Under the pieces are notes generated by a model that made no database searches, was not told the origin of the DNA, and was given only the letters and a program-made list of their open reading frames with translations. This document shows, piece after piece, positions 1 to 12,189 of a DNA stretch of 64,000 nucleotides. This DNA is from Neospora caninum Liverpool (Eukaryota > Apicomplexa > Conoidasida > Eucoccidiorida > Sarcocystidae): the NCBI RefSeq assembly GCF_000208865.1, contig NC_018390.1, positions 4,420,270-4,484,269 on the forward strand, written 5' to 3'. The translations under genes were made by a program, and so were the position numbers. The stretch's first letter is position 1. Each line of letters opens with the position of its first letter.

Positions 1-1641
1 ACGCTGTACAGCCTGCCGCTGGGAGATATCCCGTGACCACAGATGGTTCCTGTGCAACAGCACCTTATTGCCATGGTTAGCCTTGAACTGAACACGCTCA
101 TTGCATCCACGAAACATGGTCACAAAGGGTGTTGGAGAAGATCACAGGAATCCTGGCTTTTATTCTCTCTACATGAAGCGAGGTCTATACCCTCTCTCTC
201 GGATAAGAAACTGTACATTCATTCGCGACTGACACATCCTACTGCTATGCGTAGCTTCCCTTTTCTGCAGGTTCTCTGACCAGCTGTCTCGAGCAGGTAT
301 GTATCGAAGACGGGGCTTCGATACATCCCTCGATACCAGCCGCGTTATTGATGGCGCCCAAGACTGGATGCTCAAGAACATTTGAGCCACCAAATATGAA
401 TATCATTCCTTGCAAGTTCATACGTCACTCCCTGACCCTTCTATTTCTACTCTCGCTCTTTCCGTGGATCGCTCTGTGGAGCCTATTCGTTTGACTCCCT
501 CTCTGTTGAGCCCGTCTCTCTTCCCGTATTCAACATAGGATGCCCTGTCCTCAGTGATTCCTGAGCGGCTGCCTGTTGAGAGCCGTATTCTACGTGTTCC
601 TTCTTTGCATCATCCAAACTGCTATTCTCTACAACGGGGGCATGGTGCCGCTGCGAGACAGCCGTCGTTCGTGTTGTGCAGGGATTCAGTTTTAGCCGAC
701 TAGAGGCGACGGCTCTTTCGCACCCAGGTTCTGATTCGTGCCATTTCCTGTCCCGGCTGGAAGGTTTTGGGTAGAGCTACAGTCCCGTCCTTTGGTTCCG
801 GACAGTTTCCTCGGGCACTGATCGCACGAGTGTGTCGTCTGCTGGCATTAAACAAGAACACTCTACAGAAATCGCACGACTTCTGTGTCGTTACCGAGAC
901 AACGGCTTTCCAAGCATCCTCTACAGAAAAGAGCCCAGCTCCGTAACACAGCTAGTTCTACCGACAGGACTTTGATCGTCGACGGTAGGGAAACCAAACA
1001 GTTCCCGAGCTGCGCACGTGGGAGCAGCGCTCGGACGAAACGGAACAAAATGATAACTGGGAAAAAGGCAAAACTCCCTCCTGGTTACACGGAATAGAGG
1101 TATACAGAATACAAGATAAATCAACAAAGCTTTCGTATCTCCCCAATGAAGTCTCTGCTCTCAAGCGGCCACGCGGGAATCCAACTGATGCGGGCATCCT
1201 CGACCTCATTACGCTTCTCCGGTCTGTGTGCATCCTGTTTCCGCTCCTTGGATGGCTCTGTTAGGGTGCGCCGGGCGCACAACAGCACAAGTTCTTTCGA
1301 GAGTTGAAATGCAAATAACGGTAGCACGGCGCAAATGGCTTTACCTGTCGCCGGCCAAGTGTCGGTGGAAATATGTACCTTTCTCTCCACTCGAGTTGTG
1401 GGGTCCCCACACCTGTCCCGACCATTTGGCGGAATCGATTTCCACGCCGACAAATCGGCTCATGCATCTTCTCTCTACATGAAAAGCCGTAACACGCCTA
1501 GCGTTGATTTCAGATAAAACACCTTCTCCAGCCCCCCGTCCCCCCCGGACACCTCTCAACAGAGGCTACTTTTCCCCGCGCGCAACAGAAGGGGAAACAA
1601 GCGAAAGCTGGTGAATGTCCTTCCACACTTTTCATGCGTTA
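1..1641. other. Intergenic sequence, no gene recognised
   Basis: Only short overlapping open frames on both strands, none with a recognisable family pattern, signal peptide or plausible splice structure. The right end is the 3' flank of the minus-strand membrane-protein gene whose stop codon lies at 1642-1644. A transcript end of a gene to the left may lie here but nothing marks it. Confidence 0.5.
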
Positions 1642-4600
1642 CTAAAAAATTTGCGGGAAGATGCATCCAGGTGAGGAGAAAAATCCTTCCGTTTGATATT
1701 CCTCATCGATATCGGCAATGGTGACGAAGCCAATTTTTCGTTTGTCTTTTTTGCGGCCTTTACTATTGAGATCGCCCTCGTCGCTTGTCTCTTCGTCTTC
1801 GTCACCAGGTAGGCGGAAGACGTCACTTCTCTGAAGGACGAGTTCCTCCAGCAGAATCTTTAACTCGAAACGCCTCTGGGCGAGAATACGAACTGTCTGA
1901 CCTACGAGGGCATATATGGCGAGAAAGACGTCATGCGCGAGAAAGATCCCCAAGTCGTACCAGCTCATGTGCATTGACAGCGCATAGAACTGAACACAGA
2001 CTGTGATCAATATGTCGCAGAACTGGGCATGCACCATATTGTCTAGGAGACGTATTCCCTTCATCACATCGGGACCGACCAGAAGAGCATTGTACGAAAT
2101 TGGGGCTAGAAATTGGCGGCAGACGATGAAGTTCAGCGCACTGGAGACGGAGTACACTTCCCGGCGCCCGACGCTTGTCTTCCACTCCTCACCACTCGCC
2201 ACCGGCTCGTAACCCTCTGCAGAGAGATCACACACAGAACAAGCAGACAATTGACATGCAGAACGCACACGCCCGTGCAGATTTCGTTGGGACATTTCCC
2301 CCTCTGCATGCACGCTTCGATTCCACACGTAGAAGCGGAAAGACCCGGAAGGGCAGTTCTTTAGAGACGACCAGTAAACGATCACTAACACATAAACACT
2401 GGATCCTCGACGTCGTCGGAGTTCTTCTCATCGTGGGGGTCGTGTGGAAGCAGAAACCAGAGACACGTTCTGTCGAAGCCAACCCCGTCGGGAATTTGAC
2501 GCTTCTTTGTGCCTGCCTTCCTTCGTCTTTCGGCATCAACTCACTCTTCTTTTCGCGTCTACACGACATGAGTCTCTTGCCGCACAACGCGTAGAAGACA
2601 GGGACGATAAGCATGAGAAGGTGGTAGACGGGGCAGATGATGAATAGAGAACAGACCACGAGCCCGACATATCGGCTCCCGTTCTCCGCTTCTGGTGTGG
2701 CCGGGAGTTGCTGCGCGAAACTGATGGCAATCGAGCGGACGACGAGGTAATCACTGAGCAGTCTACACACTGTGCCGATGGAAACGAATAAGGTGTCAAG
2801 GGAAGGCGCAGTGAAGGCGAAGGCAACGAGTTCGAGAGCGAAGGAGACGACGATGATCACGACGGCTGTCTGGTCAACAGTCGACAGATTCTCCCAGGAA
2901 ACGACGGGGAAAAAATCGGCCCACGCTGCAATCCCCGGCAACTGTTTCCACGACACCGGGACCGACAGGGCGATCATGGCGAGCAGGCATCCCTGCATGG
3001 CATGGAAGCCCACGGGCGCAATGAGCATCCGGAGGTGCTGACACCAAGTCAGCTGGAAGACGTCGTCGAGCACCGTTTTGAGGCCTTGTCGCCCCCCGAC
3101 AAAGAGAATGAGGAAAAAGCGATACAGAGACGCCCAGAAACCAATGCTGGGCACCGGTATGCCTCGCACGTACTGCAGATCCCTTAGCAGCCTCCTCTCG
3201 CGCCTCGTCGGGCCCTTGGGACGTCGACGGATAGGCCCTACTGGAGCCGTACTGGCGTGACGCCCCATCGCCTGCCGCGGGCTTGCACCTGACCGCGGCT
3301 CCGTAACGGAGCCTTGACGGTAGGCGGCAGGCTCTGAGGGCTGCTGCGCTGCGGGCCCATCCCCGACCAGTTCACTCTGGCGTTTGGGCAGCAAACTGCT
3401 CGTAATTCTTCGCCGAATCCCGCCCGCATTGATTCCTCCTCCCCCTCCCTGCGGGTGCCCATAGCCCCCCGCCACGCTTGCCGGCGACATCGGGCCGGGC
3501 AAGCCGACCGTGCTCGTGAAGGCGGCTGGCGGACCAGTCCCCGGGCCTCCCCCGTAGTAGAAGTGGGAGCCCAGGCCATCCTGAAAGCCTGCCCCGCGCG
3601 CGAGTGCCCCATAGGGGACACCCGAGCTCCACCCTTGCTCGCCGGCAAGGTAGTGCCCGCCGTGGTGCGGCGTCGGCGCCAGTACGCTCGCCCTGTCTCC
3701 GTCTCCTCGCCCCCCCAACGCTGCGCCGTCGCCCAACTGGTACCACGAGGGGGCTCGCTGTCCCAACTGCGACCCCAGGGTCGCGCTTTGGAGGGCTCCA
3801 ACGTCGAACGTGCTGGTGCGCGAGAGGCGCGAGTTGGAGAATCGCCTCCAAAAACCCAGCGGGCCTTTGGCCGGAGTTGCATTCACCGGCCCCGCCCCGG
3901 GGCCCCCAAGGCTGAGGGACCCACTGCTGGCTTGGTGATACATCGACGACAGGGCCCCGCCCTGGGCTCCGCCTGGGCCAATCCCGCCTCGCGCCCCGAA
4001 CGGAGGGTACGGACTCGCGCCGCCCGCGTCGCCGTAGAGGTCGCCTGGAGCCCCAGGGGGCCCGCTCGGCGGCACAGCCGGCGGCCAGGTCGGCGGATCG
4101 GGCGAAGCTGGCCCGTGCGCCTTGCTCAGGCCTTCGTAGCTGTACGACCTTCCAAGGTAGCCTGGGCCTGCGGGCCCTCCGCCACCGAAGCCTCCGACCG
4201 CAGTCGCGGGATGGGGACCGGACATGCCCGCGAACCCCTGAGGCCCGGAGGGAGCCGACGCCCGTCCACTTCGCCCGAAGGGCAGTCCGGCACTTGCCGG
4301 TTGGCCCGGAAGGTGGCCATAGAGGTGCTCGTAGTAAGGAGGCTGCGAGAGGCCCTGAGCATGCGCGTTTGCGCCCCCGGTCCCCACCCCCGCCGGGCCT
4401 CCTCCGGCCGGCATGGGCCCGGCGAGAGACGCGAGCCCAGGAGGGAGGCGCGAAGCCGGAATCGGCTCGTTGTCTTCCTCCGGCAGCTCATCGGAGGTCT
4501 CCTCCTCCTCGGCGTCCTCACTTTCGTCTTCTTCCCTGTACTCTGGCAGCACATCTTGGTCGTAGAAGGTTTTCTGTGTCCCCTTGGCCTTCTCCCTTTC

Positions 4601-7004
4601 CGCCAAGCGACACTGGTTCAGACGAAGAGGCCGCGTCAGAAGCGAGTACACATTTTTGAACAGAAAGAAAGAGATCGTGTCTGTCGCGACGATCCAGTAA
4701 ATGCGAAGGGCGAGAAACGGTATATCCACAATAAAAAGACCTACGAGAAACGCATACTTGGCAGAGATAAACATGTCCGTTTGGGACAGCGACGCGCTCG
4801 CCGGGCTGTCGATAGACCGCGTCGGAAACGCGAATCCGAGACAAACGACACCGACAATTGTAACAATCACCATCGCGAAGCAAATCCACTTCATCACCGG
4901 GTCACTGTCCCACCAGCGTGAATTGCTGTACCGGCCTGCGGGAGCACACACAGAGACAGGAGAGCAGGCGGATGAAACCGCGGAGTCAGAAAACAGGCCA
5001 TCCGCGTCCTTCTTCACTCGTTATCTCTGATCTCCGATCTTGCATGCACCGCGAAACGCGAACGGGGCGCGTTTGCCTTGTCCCCACAAACCACCGAAAG
5101 CAGGTACAGAGATCTGCCCCCCAATCAATCCACGCAGGCCTTTTGTCTCCGCGTTGCGTCTCGCGCTCCGCATAGTTTCGCCCCGTCAAATTGCCTCCTT
5201 ACTAAATGCGTCCCGGAACATTATGACGATGTCGAGCATATCCAGCGTTAGGGCCACTCCGAGGTCTGCATGCAGCAGCCCTTCGATCGAGACCAGCTGG
5301 TTGATTGTCGGGTACATGGCTTCTTTTGCCCGAGCGGTGAACACCACGTAGACGATCGGCAGCAGGCAAATTCCCACAAAGACGAGAAAGTTATCTGAAG
5401 GCGCGTCGCAACAACAAAAACGCGACCCCGGACCCTGACATCAACACCTCTTCACTCCTCGTTTCCACTGCCGACAGTCTCTCGCCAGTATGCCCAGCGC
5501 CACTGCGGTCCCAACTCTTCGTCTGCCGCTCTGCCCCCCGCGTGGTTTTCCTCACTGCTTGCCGCTTTCTGTTCCTGGTTCCGCCTCTTTCCTGGCTTCC
5601 CCTTTTTGCTCCCTGCCTCACCGACGCTTTCTCCGGCTTGGACGAGTTGCCTGGTGAAGTGGGGATTGTTGCTGAAGGCCAAGTTCGCCAGGCCTGCAGT
5701 GGTGACGTTCATGTGAGGATCGTAGTAGTCGATGGGAAATGTGCTGGCGAGGCCCTCCAAATTCAGCGCGTCGAACGCTGCAGTCATGCCTTTCGTGTAT
5801 TTTAGAAACGTGACACTGGTCTCAGAGGTCGTGCTCGGAACGAAGGCGACCGCCGCCATCTTGACGGCCAGTGTGATCGTGTACGTCATCCACTGGACGG
5901 CACAGCGTCGCGAACTCGTGCACGAGTCGGCGGTGCTATCGGCTTTAATCGAGTAGCACATGTACAGCACTGCACGCGAAAACAAACACCAGCCCTAGCC
6001 TCGTGGCGTCGCGAAAGCGATGCGACTCAGTTCCTCCACGGACTCCACAGAGTCAGCCGTCGAAAGCCAAAGAACTGCGCTCGACCTCACTGAGCTTAGA
6101 AAACAACAAGTGTGGAAATCGGCTTGAAAGGGCCTCCCAAGTACAGAGGCAGAACTACCGCCCCCGGCCGATACGGATCCACAGAGTGTCGCAAACGCAT
6201 GCACTGTGCGTACGGTGACATGTAGGTATATGGCATCTTGCGAGCATATCTGACGCGTCGAGGGACCAGAAACCTTTCCCACCACGTGTGCGCGCGTACA
6301 TCACCACGTACATAAATACATACACATCTACAGATTTCCATATACACAGATGTTGATACGCAAATGAATATTTATATATACATGCATCTCTATCACATGT
6401 GCGGGGCAGTGCATTCTCCGACGTGATTGTGGCGCTCTCTTCCACATGACAGGCAGACAACACAATTCTTCGAGCTAGGATACGCGCTTCCTTCTGCGCA
6501 TCCACAGACTTGTCCAAATATATATATCTCTATATCCATGCCTCTACCGTCGTCTCTGCACATTTGCCCCGTTGAGGAAGTGTTTTTCTTACGGAGGGGA
6601 ACATCCCATATGAGGAAGAGAAGCCCGAGCCAAGATCGGGTTTTCGCGATGATGACGTAGAGGAGCATGAATTGCTGGAGGGTGTACATGAGGATGTTCA
6701 CGAGGAGAGAGAAGATGCCGCGAGGAACCTCAATGAGGGTGTGGACCTTCCGCCGGTTTCCTCCCCGGCCTTTTTTCTTCGCCTTGCTCGATCCTGTCAA
6801 GCTCCCGCGCGTCACAGGGTCTCCGAGACGGGCGCCTGTCGCCTTGAAGGAGGGCGAGAGCGAGGGCGAGGGAGGCCCCAGCGCGCCCTTGTCGCCCTCG
6901 CCGGCAGGAGACGCCGCACCGCCCCGGCCGCGGTGCGACGGAGGGACTGCAGGTGCGATCTGCGTGTAAGTCGCCCGCGAAGAGCGGTCCGCCACGTTTC
7001 CCAT
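1642..7004 (-). CDS. Multi-pass membrane protein, TMEM26-like pattern, five exons
   Basis: Proposed exons, minus strand: 7004-6593, 5969-5622, 5394-5203, 4935-2545, 2216-1642. All junctions are GT-AG (donors GTAAGA, GTGAGG, GTAAGG, GTGAGT), every junction falls in phase 1, and the total is 3918 nt (1305 residues). The start is MGNVAD; an upstream in-frame ATG at 7085 is possible. Hydrophobic segments lie near residues 97-120 and 125-145, in exon 2, in exon 3 (LVFVGICLLPIVYVVF and LGVALTLDMLDIVIMF), and in early exon 4, followed by VDIPFLALRIYW and FFLFKNVYSLL. That order (TADILEF-like, DGPFLVVRL-like, then FFAAKN-like) recalls metazoan TMEM26 proteins. An acidic stretch and about 300 Gly/Pro-rich residues then separate a second hydrophobic half spread over late exon 4 and exon 5. 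Exon structure is seen; the family link is inferred from remembered motifs; function unknown. MG at the N terminus would permit myristoylation, unproven. Confidence 0.8.
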
Positions 7005-9609
7005 TGTACGTGGGCACTCGAGAGACGCCGCGAGCGGAGACACAGAGAGCCCGGAGAAACGCTGCGCAAACGAAAAGCGCCACACGGTCCCCCTATCTGC
7101 AGGCGTGTTGTCGCTGCGAGACGGCGAGAGGCTTCAACAGAGTGCAGCCCAGGTGAGAGGGACACGCCGGACACGACCAAAAGCCGCCTGGCAGAGACAC
7201 TGAAGGATCGAGGAACGGCTTCCCCTACAGAAGGTCAGGACGATGGAAAGAGGGAAGGAAGGAGCACAGGAAGAGAGAAATTGCCAAAGCAGTGGGAGCC
7301 GGTAACTGGAAAGAAACGATGGAAATGTTTCTAGAACAGGGATCCTCTGAGAACAGAGACGAAGGAGACAAAAGGGAGGACCACTGGATCGCAGGAAGAG
7401 AAATGCATTCGCCACACGACACGCGAAGCAAATCCTCAGGGGGAGAGGGGAACCGTATCGGGCGGCTTCTCCGCTTTCTGGAAAGCGCGCGGTCTGTCTC
7501 ATGCCTATGCGCTTCCCCGCTCCCATGAGAAGTAGGTTCCTCGCCTCTTCCTCTCCTGTCTTTTGCTTCCGGCGTCGCTCGCTCCGTCTTCGTCCTGCTT
7601 TCTCTCTCCACAGTTCTCTCCTCCCCTGCTTTGTACTTCGCCCGGGTCCTCTCCCAAAAGATCCTGTGGAGCTCTTGGCTGGTACCAAGCCCGTCTTCTC
7701 TTGTTCTCGCTCTTTTCCCTCTCTGTCTCTGTTCACGCTCCCCGCCGCCCTCCTCCCCGCCCCCGCCGGCCGTTCACTCGCGGCGTCTCTCGCAGGAAAG
7801 GAGGAAAACGCATGCTGTCGCTGCGCATGCCTAAAGAAAAATCTGTCCACTGGTATGGAAGGCCACCGGGAAAAGGGGAAAGCGCACGGAACGAAGAGAA
7901 TAGAAAGAAACGCCGAATGGGAATGCGCAGAAGAGGCTTTTTCGCGAGAAGGACCCGAAGAAAGGCGCGTCAAAAGAAGACAAGTTCAAGGTGAGAAAAG
8001 GGTATCTCCCGGAAGCCAAGCCACGGACGGCGCTCTCGGTCTGTGCGCCGACTGGCATTAACACCCGCGTGCCTGAAGGTACCCTGGGAAGAGACAAAAA
8101 CCATCCGCGGGTCTACCTATTAATATTGTTCTTTACGCCTGCGTGCCCAAACATCCGTACCAGGCACTTCCTCAGCAGCGAGGCGGGCTCAGTGACACGG
8201 AACGCGTCAAGAGGGAGGAAGAGTCTGCCTGCCGGAGACAGCGTGGACGAGGAACCGAGAGGCAGTGGAGACAGATACAGAAGGACCAGTCGCCTGTCTG
8301 TACACGGCACCCACGAGGGCGCGACAAGGGAAGAAGACGGCGCACGAGGAAGCGCGAAAGAAGGGGAAGTGCCGGCTGGCGGAGAGTGGCGGAGTCCCTC
8401 CAAGAGGCAAGGGAGGCAACTGCGACGGCTGCGCCCCCAGTCGAGCGCACGCGTCAGAGAAGCGGCGAGGAGAGAACGAAGGGAGAAACGCGAAGGCCCG
8501 CAGAGAGACGAGGCGCGAGAAGCAAAAAGGAGGCGGGAACTCCAAAGACACTGTGCGCGGCCGGGAGGGTCTCCGTAGACAGCCACGAAACAGCGAAGAC
8601 ACAGACCTTCTCCACACAGCTGTCTGCCGAGAAACGGAACTCGGAGAGAATCAGTGAAAAGACGCATCGATGAGGAAAGATGAGAAAAGCCTCAGCGATC
8701 AGATGACGATTTTATTCCGAGACGTGAGACAGAGAGAGAACTCTTTGGGAGCCGTGCCTCGCGCTGGTTCCGCGGCCTCACGCGTCTCACTTTTTTCGTC
8801 TTTCGCCCGGGAACCCGGCCACGGGAAACGCCCAAGACACGGCTCAGCGGAAAAAGCAAAGGCGACGCGAAACAGAGCGAACCAAAATAATGAACGAGAC
8901 CAGGCGGAAAGGGAACAGCGGAACGAGAGAACTTGATTCGCTCGCCGGGGAGATATATATATCTATATCTGCGAGAGGCCCCTCTTTGTCGCCGCGCAAA
9001 ATTCTCAGCGAGGGCGCGTGCTGCGCTTTTGCATGCGCGCTCCTCTTTTTGTTCTGGAGGGCAGAGTCCCCATTCAGTTCATTGTCGATTTCTCCTCTGG
9101 TTTTCTCCGTCTTCCCGCCTTTCCTTCCCCCGCTTTTAAGCTGCATTTGCAGAGCGCGAGACCGAGAGCCGCCGAGAAGCTTCGACGCGAAAGGAAACCG
9201 CGGCGTTGCTGTTGGGGATTGTCTATGGAGCTATCTGAGCGGCAGGGAGAGCAATTCCATTGAAGGCTCGAGGAGAAGAAAGAGGTACACGGCGAGCCTC
9301 TTCTTCTCTCATTTTTGGTTTCCCCAGTTCCGTCGGCAGACGCGCCTCTCTGGGGAGACAGGCTGGGCCGATCAGAGCCGTGCGAGAAGGGCGGCGCCGT
9401 TTGTTTGCGCCGCATCTCTCGCTCCCGGACGTGCACGATTTTCCTCCCCTTCTTTTCGCTTCTCCACCCTTCTCTGGTCAACTGGTCGCCCGCGTTTCTC
9501 GGGGCTCCCCCCATCGCGCGCAGAGGGACAGGGAAGAGCGGGAGGAGAAGGGGCGAGAGAGAAGCGGGAGGCAAAAAGAAGAGACTGTGTTCCGAGACCG
9601 CGAGGGACG
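7005..9609. promoter_or_regulatory. Divergent intergenic/5' region between the membrane-protein and QTRT2-like genes
   Basis: The two flanking genes are transcribed away from each other, so both promoters and 5' untranslated regions must lie here. The middle is strongly strand-asymmetric: pyrimidine-rich at about 7540-7790 and purine-rich at 8190-8560 on the plus strand. Open frames on both strands reach 80-280 codons but are low-complexity Arg/Ser/Pro translations of biased DNA. No core promoter element can be named. Confidence 0.45.
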
Positions 9610-12189
9610 ATGACGGCACTTCCCTGTGCGGTTGAGGCGCAGGCGTCGGGAGCCTGCCAGGTGCGTCTGCCTGTGGCAGGTGACTCCGGCAGCCCGGGAA
9701 GTGTCCCCGCCCCACAAGACGGTCTCTCCGTCCCCCGTGGGGCCGCTGCTTCCGCCGTTCCGTCAGACAGCTCCCTCGCGCCTTCTTCCCTCGGCGGGCA
9801 CCTTCGCTCCCTCAACGCTCCTCTCTCGACACCTCTCGCGGCGAGGGCGCCTCTTTGGTGTCCGGCGCTCGCGGCAGGAGACGCAGAGCGAGCGAATGTG
9901 CGAAGGAAAGAACCGCCTCGAGCAGCGAGGGAGAGGCCGGAGATCGAGGAGGCAGGGGAAGCAGAGGACGCGGGGAAGGAAGGGACTGGAGAGGTGCGCA
10001 GTTCTTTTCCTCCAGCCCGCGGGGAAGAGGCATGCACGCCGCGACTCGGGCAGATGCTGGGCTCCCTCCCCACGCCGACCTTTTCACTCCCCACACAACG
10101 AGGACTCCCGCAGTCTCTCCTGCCTCCACACTTGCGTAGGGAATTGAGCGAGTTGCGCATCCTTGACATTCCGGCAGGCGAGGCGCTTCTCCTTCTGCCC
10201 GTGTACGAGCAGTGGTGGAACTCCGTCGCGGGTGTCTCACGAGGCGAGGCGCGAGAGGCGGACGCACAAGTCAGGGCGCGACTCTGCATGCGCTGCCGCT
10301 CGCGCGAAGCAGAGGACGTTTCCGCGGACGACCTAGCCAGTGGAACGCCGATCAGTTCCGTGCCGGTCCTCCGTCCCTCTTCGCCTGCTCGCGTTTTCTC
10401 TTCGGGCCAGCCAGGCGTCTCAGTGGCAGGGGCCTCGCCGTCGGAGTCGGCGCGGGGCGAGGCAGCCGAGGCGAAGGGAGACGCGAAGGCGCAGGACGCA
10501 GACCGCGCAAAGCGACGGCGAGTGTCGGGCTGCGGCACGGCCACCTCGGAACTCGGCTCGTGTGCGGCGGCTGCTTCCCCGGCGTCTACGAATGGAGTGA
10601 AGGGGGAAGAAGCGTTCGCAACGCGAAACCCCTCTTTCACGCAACAGGTCGCCTCTTCCTCCCCTTCATCTCCTCTGTCTTGCGCCTCCAGTTCGGCCTT
10701 GCCGCCCGTGTGCGACTTGGCGGGGTTCGCGCTTCACCTGATGGCGCGCGACGTGCGGAGTGCCGGCGGAAATATTTTCCCGGTGAACCAGAAGGCCTCT
10801 CAGCTCCGAGACGGCGCGCAGTCTCCGCGGGCAAAGGTGACTGTGGGGTCCACCGCGGGACGCCAGACTCTCGACGCGCGCCGGCTGGTGTCGCTCGCGC
10901 TGCGCATGCAGGCCCACGTCGTCACGGCGCCCTCGGAGGAAGTGGAGACGCGGGACGCGCCGCCAGAGAAGTCGCAGAACGGGTCCTGGGCGGGCGCACG
11001 GAGCGAGAGTGGCGAGGCCGGGGAGGCCGAGACGGAGGGTGCGAAGGCGCTGCATCGCGTGGCGTCGAAGCGCGAGGTCCGCATGATTCTTAACGCGGAG
11101 GCTATGCTGCAGGAGGTGATAGAGGAACTCCGAGGCGCGCTGAAGGAGGACGCGTGGTGCTCGGGCTGTGGACAGGTGGCAGCGACCGGCATGTACGTGC
11201 ACGGAGAGAGGAAGGACGACGACAGCCGTGCCGTCGCTCTTCCCAGCCTGCCCCACGTTCTCGCCAACCTCCAGGGAAGCACGCCGCGAGTGCGCGAGTG
11301 CGTCGGCAGGCGCCTCGCGGCCCTTCTGGCTTCGCCGTCCGATGTGCCGCCGTCTGCGGCGGGCGCAAGTCCTGCACTCGCTGGCGCGGCGTTTGTCAGT
11401 GGGGTCTCCGTGGGTGGCTTGGGGAATGGCGAGACTCTCGCGGAGCGGCGCCGTCTGTTTGCAGCCTCGGTGAACTCTGCGCCGTTGTTTCGCACGCCCT
11501 GTTGCGTTCGCTTTCTGCCGCTGCATCGCGGTGGCCCTCTCGAACTCCTCCACGCGCTGTGTTGTGGCGCCGACGTGATCCAGGGCGGCGACGCGAGCGC
11601 GGACGCGGAGCGCGGCATCGCCTACAGTTTTGACCCCGATGTGCTTTTCGAGGAAGATGTCGAGGAAGCGACTGCAAAAAACTCGCAACGTGGCCAGGAC
11701 GAAAGCTGGCGCCAGGAGGACGCGAGGAAGGCTCAGGAGATGCTGGAGAGCGCTGTGGCAGCGGGCTTGGCGAGCCGCTTTCTCCACTTGGACCTGACAT
11801 CTGAGGCGTACCGCGACGATTTCAGGCCGATCATGGAGAAGAGACGAGGCGAGAGGTCGGAAGGCGGCTTCGCTTCGCCGAGCGGCTGCAGCGCAGAAGC
11901 ACGCAACGGACGAGACCAGACGGGAAACGCGGAACAGAAGCGTGGCACGTGCCGCTGGAGCACAGTCCGCGACAGTCGAGCGTACCTCCACCACCTGTTC
12001 AACTGCGCGGAGTTGATGGGACCAGTTCTGCTGCTCCAGCACAACTTCCAGTGTCTCCTCGCGCTCTTCGAAGTCTTCAGGTTCTTCCTGCAACGCGGCC
12101 AACTGCATGTCGCCGTCCGACGGTTCCTCAGCAGGTGCTGCGACGGAAGTCCCCGCGGAGACGGCCGTGCAGCCGACGGTCCTCTGTGA
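9610..12189 (+). CDS. QTRT2: Queuine tRNA-ribosyltransferase accessory subunit 2 (QTRT2-like)
   Basis: Intronless, 859 residues from the ATG at 9610; the frame is open upstream to 8890, but only GC-rich leader lies there. Anchors to the TGT fold, in order: TPTFSLPTQRGLPQ (N-terminal TGT strand), VTVGSTAGRQTLDARRLVSL, KREVRMILNAEAMLQEVIEE, AAFVSGVSVGGLGNGE, ELLHALCCGADVIQGG, ERGIAYSFDPD, and a C terminus with LDLTSEAYRDDFRPI, SRAYLHHL and LLLQHNF. ERG.A.SFD is typical of QTRT2, the non-catalytic partner that forms a heterodimer with QTRT1 to put queuine into position 34 of GUN-anticodon tRNAs, in animals at the mitochondrial surface. Usual length is about 415 residues, so roughly half of this protein is low-complexity Ala/Arg/Glu insertion. 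The C-x-C-x-x-C zinc ligands before RAYLHHL are mostly gone (one Cys, in TCRWSTVRD), while the ligand His in QHNF remains. No catalytic partner is in the window. Confidence 0.85.
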   Translation: MTALPCAVEAQASGACQVRLPVAGDSGSPGSVPAPQDGLSVPRGAAASAVPSDSSLAPSSLGGHLRSLNAPLSTPLAARAPLWCPALAAGDAERANVRRKEPPRAARERPEIEEAGEAEDAGKEGTGEVRSSFPPARGEEACTPRLGQMLGSLPTPTFSLPTQRGLPQSLLPPHLRRELSELRILDIPAGEALLLLPVYEQWWNSVAGVSRGEAREADAQVRARLCMRCRSREAEDVSADDLASGTPISSVPVLRPSSPARVFSSGQPGVSVAGASPSESARGEAAEAKGDAKAQDADRAKRRRVSGCGTATSELGSCAAAASPASTNGVKGEEAFATRNPSFTQQVASSSPSSPLSCASSSALPPVCDLAGFALHLMARDVRSAGGNIFPVNQKASQLRDGAQSPRAKVTVGSTAGRQTLDARRLVSLALRMQAHVVTAPSEEVETRDAPPEKSQNGSWAGARSESGEAGEAETEGAKALHRVASKREVRMILNAEAMLQEVIEELRGALKEDAWCSGCGQVAATGMYVHGERKDDDSRAVALPSLPHVLANLQGSTPRVRECVGRRLAALLASPSDVPPSAAGASPALAGAAFVSGVSVGGLGNGETLAERRRLFAASVNSAPLFRTPCCVRFLPLHRGGPLELLHALCCGADVIQGGDASADAERGIAYSFDPDVLFEEDVEEATAKNSQRGQDESWRQEDARKAQEMLESAVAAGLASRFLHLDLTSEAYRDDFRPIMEKRRGERSEGGFASPSGCSAEARNGRDQTGNAEQKRGTCRWSTVRDSRAYLHHLFNCAELMGPVLLLQHNFQCLLALFEVFRFFLQRGQLHVAVRRFLSRCCDGSPRGDGRAADGPL

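Noticed and set aside
3455..4921. 488-codon plus-strand open frame
   Set aside because: Shadow of exon 4 of the minus-strand membrane-protein gene, whose phases and membrane segments are coherent; the plus frame is an Arg/Pro/Ala-rich antisense reading of the Gly/Pro linker.
7134..7973. 279-codon minus-strand frame upstream of the membrane-protein gene
   Set aside because: Lies in the divergent 5' region, is Arg/Ser/Phe-rich from pyrimidine-rich DNA, and has no consistent splice link to the exon starting at 7004.
10666..12108. 480-codon minus-strand open frame
   Set aside because: Antisense shadow of the QTRT2-like gene, Arg/Leu-rich with no family pattern.
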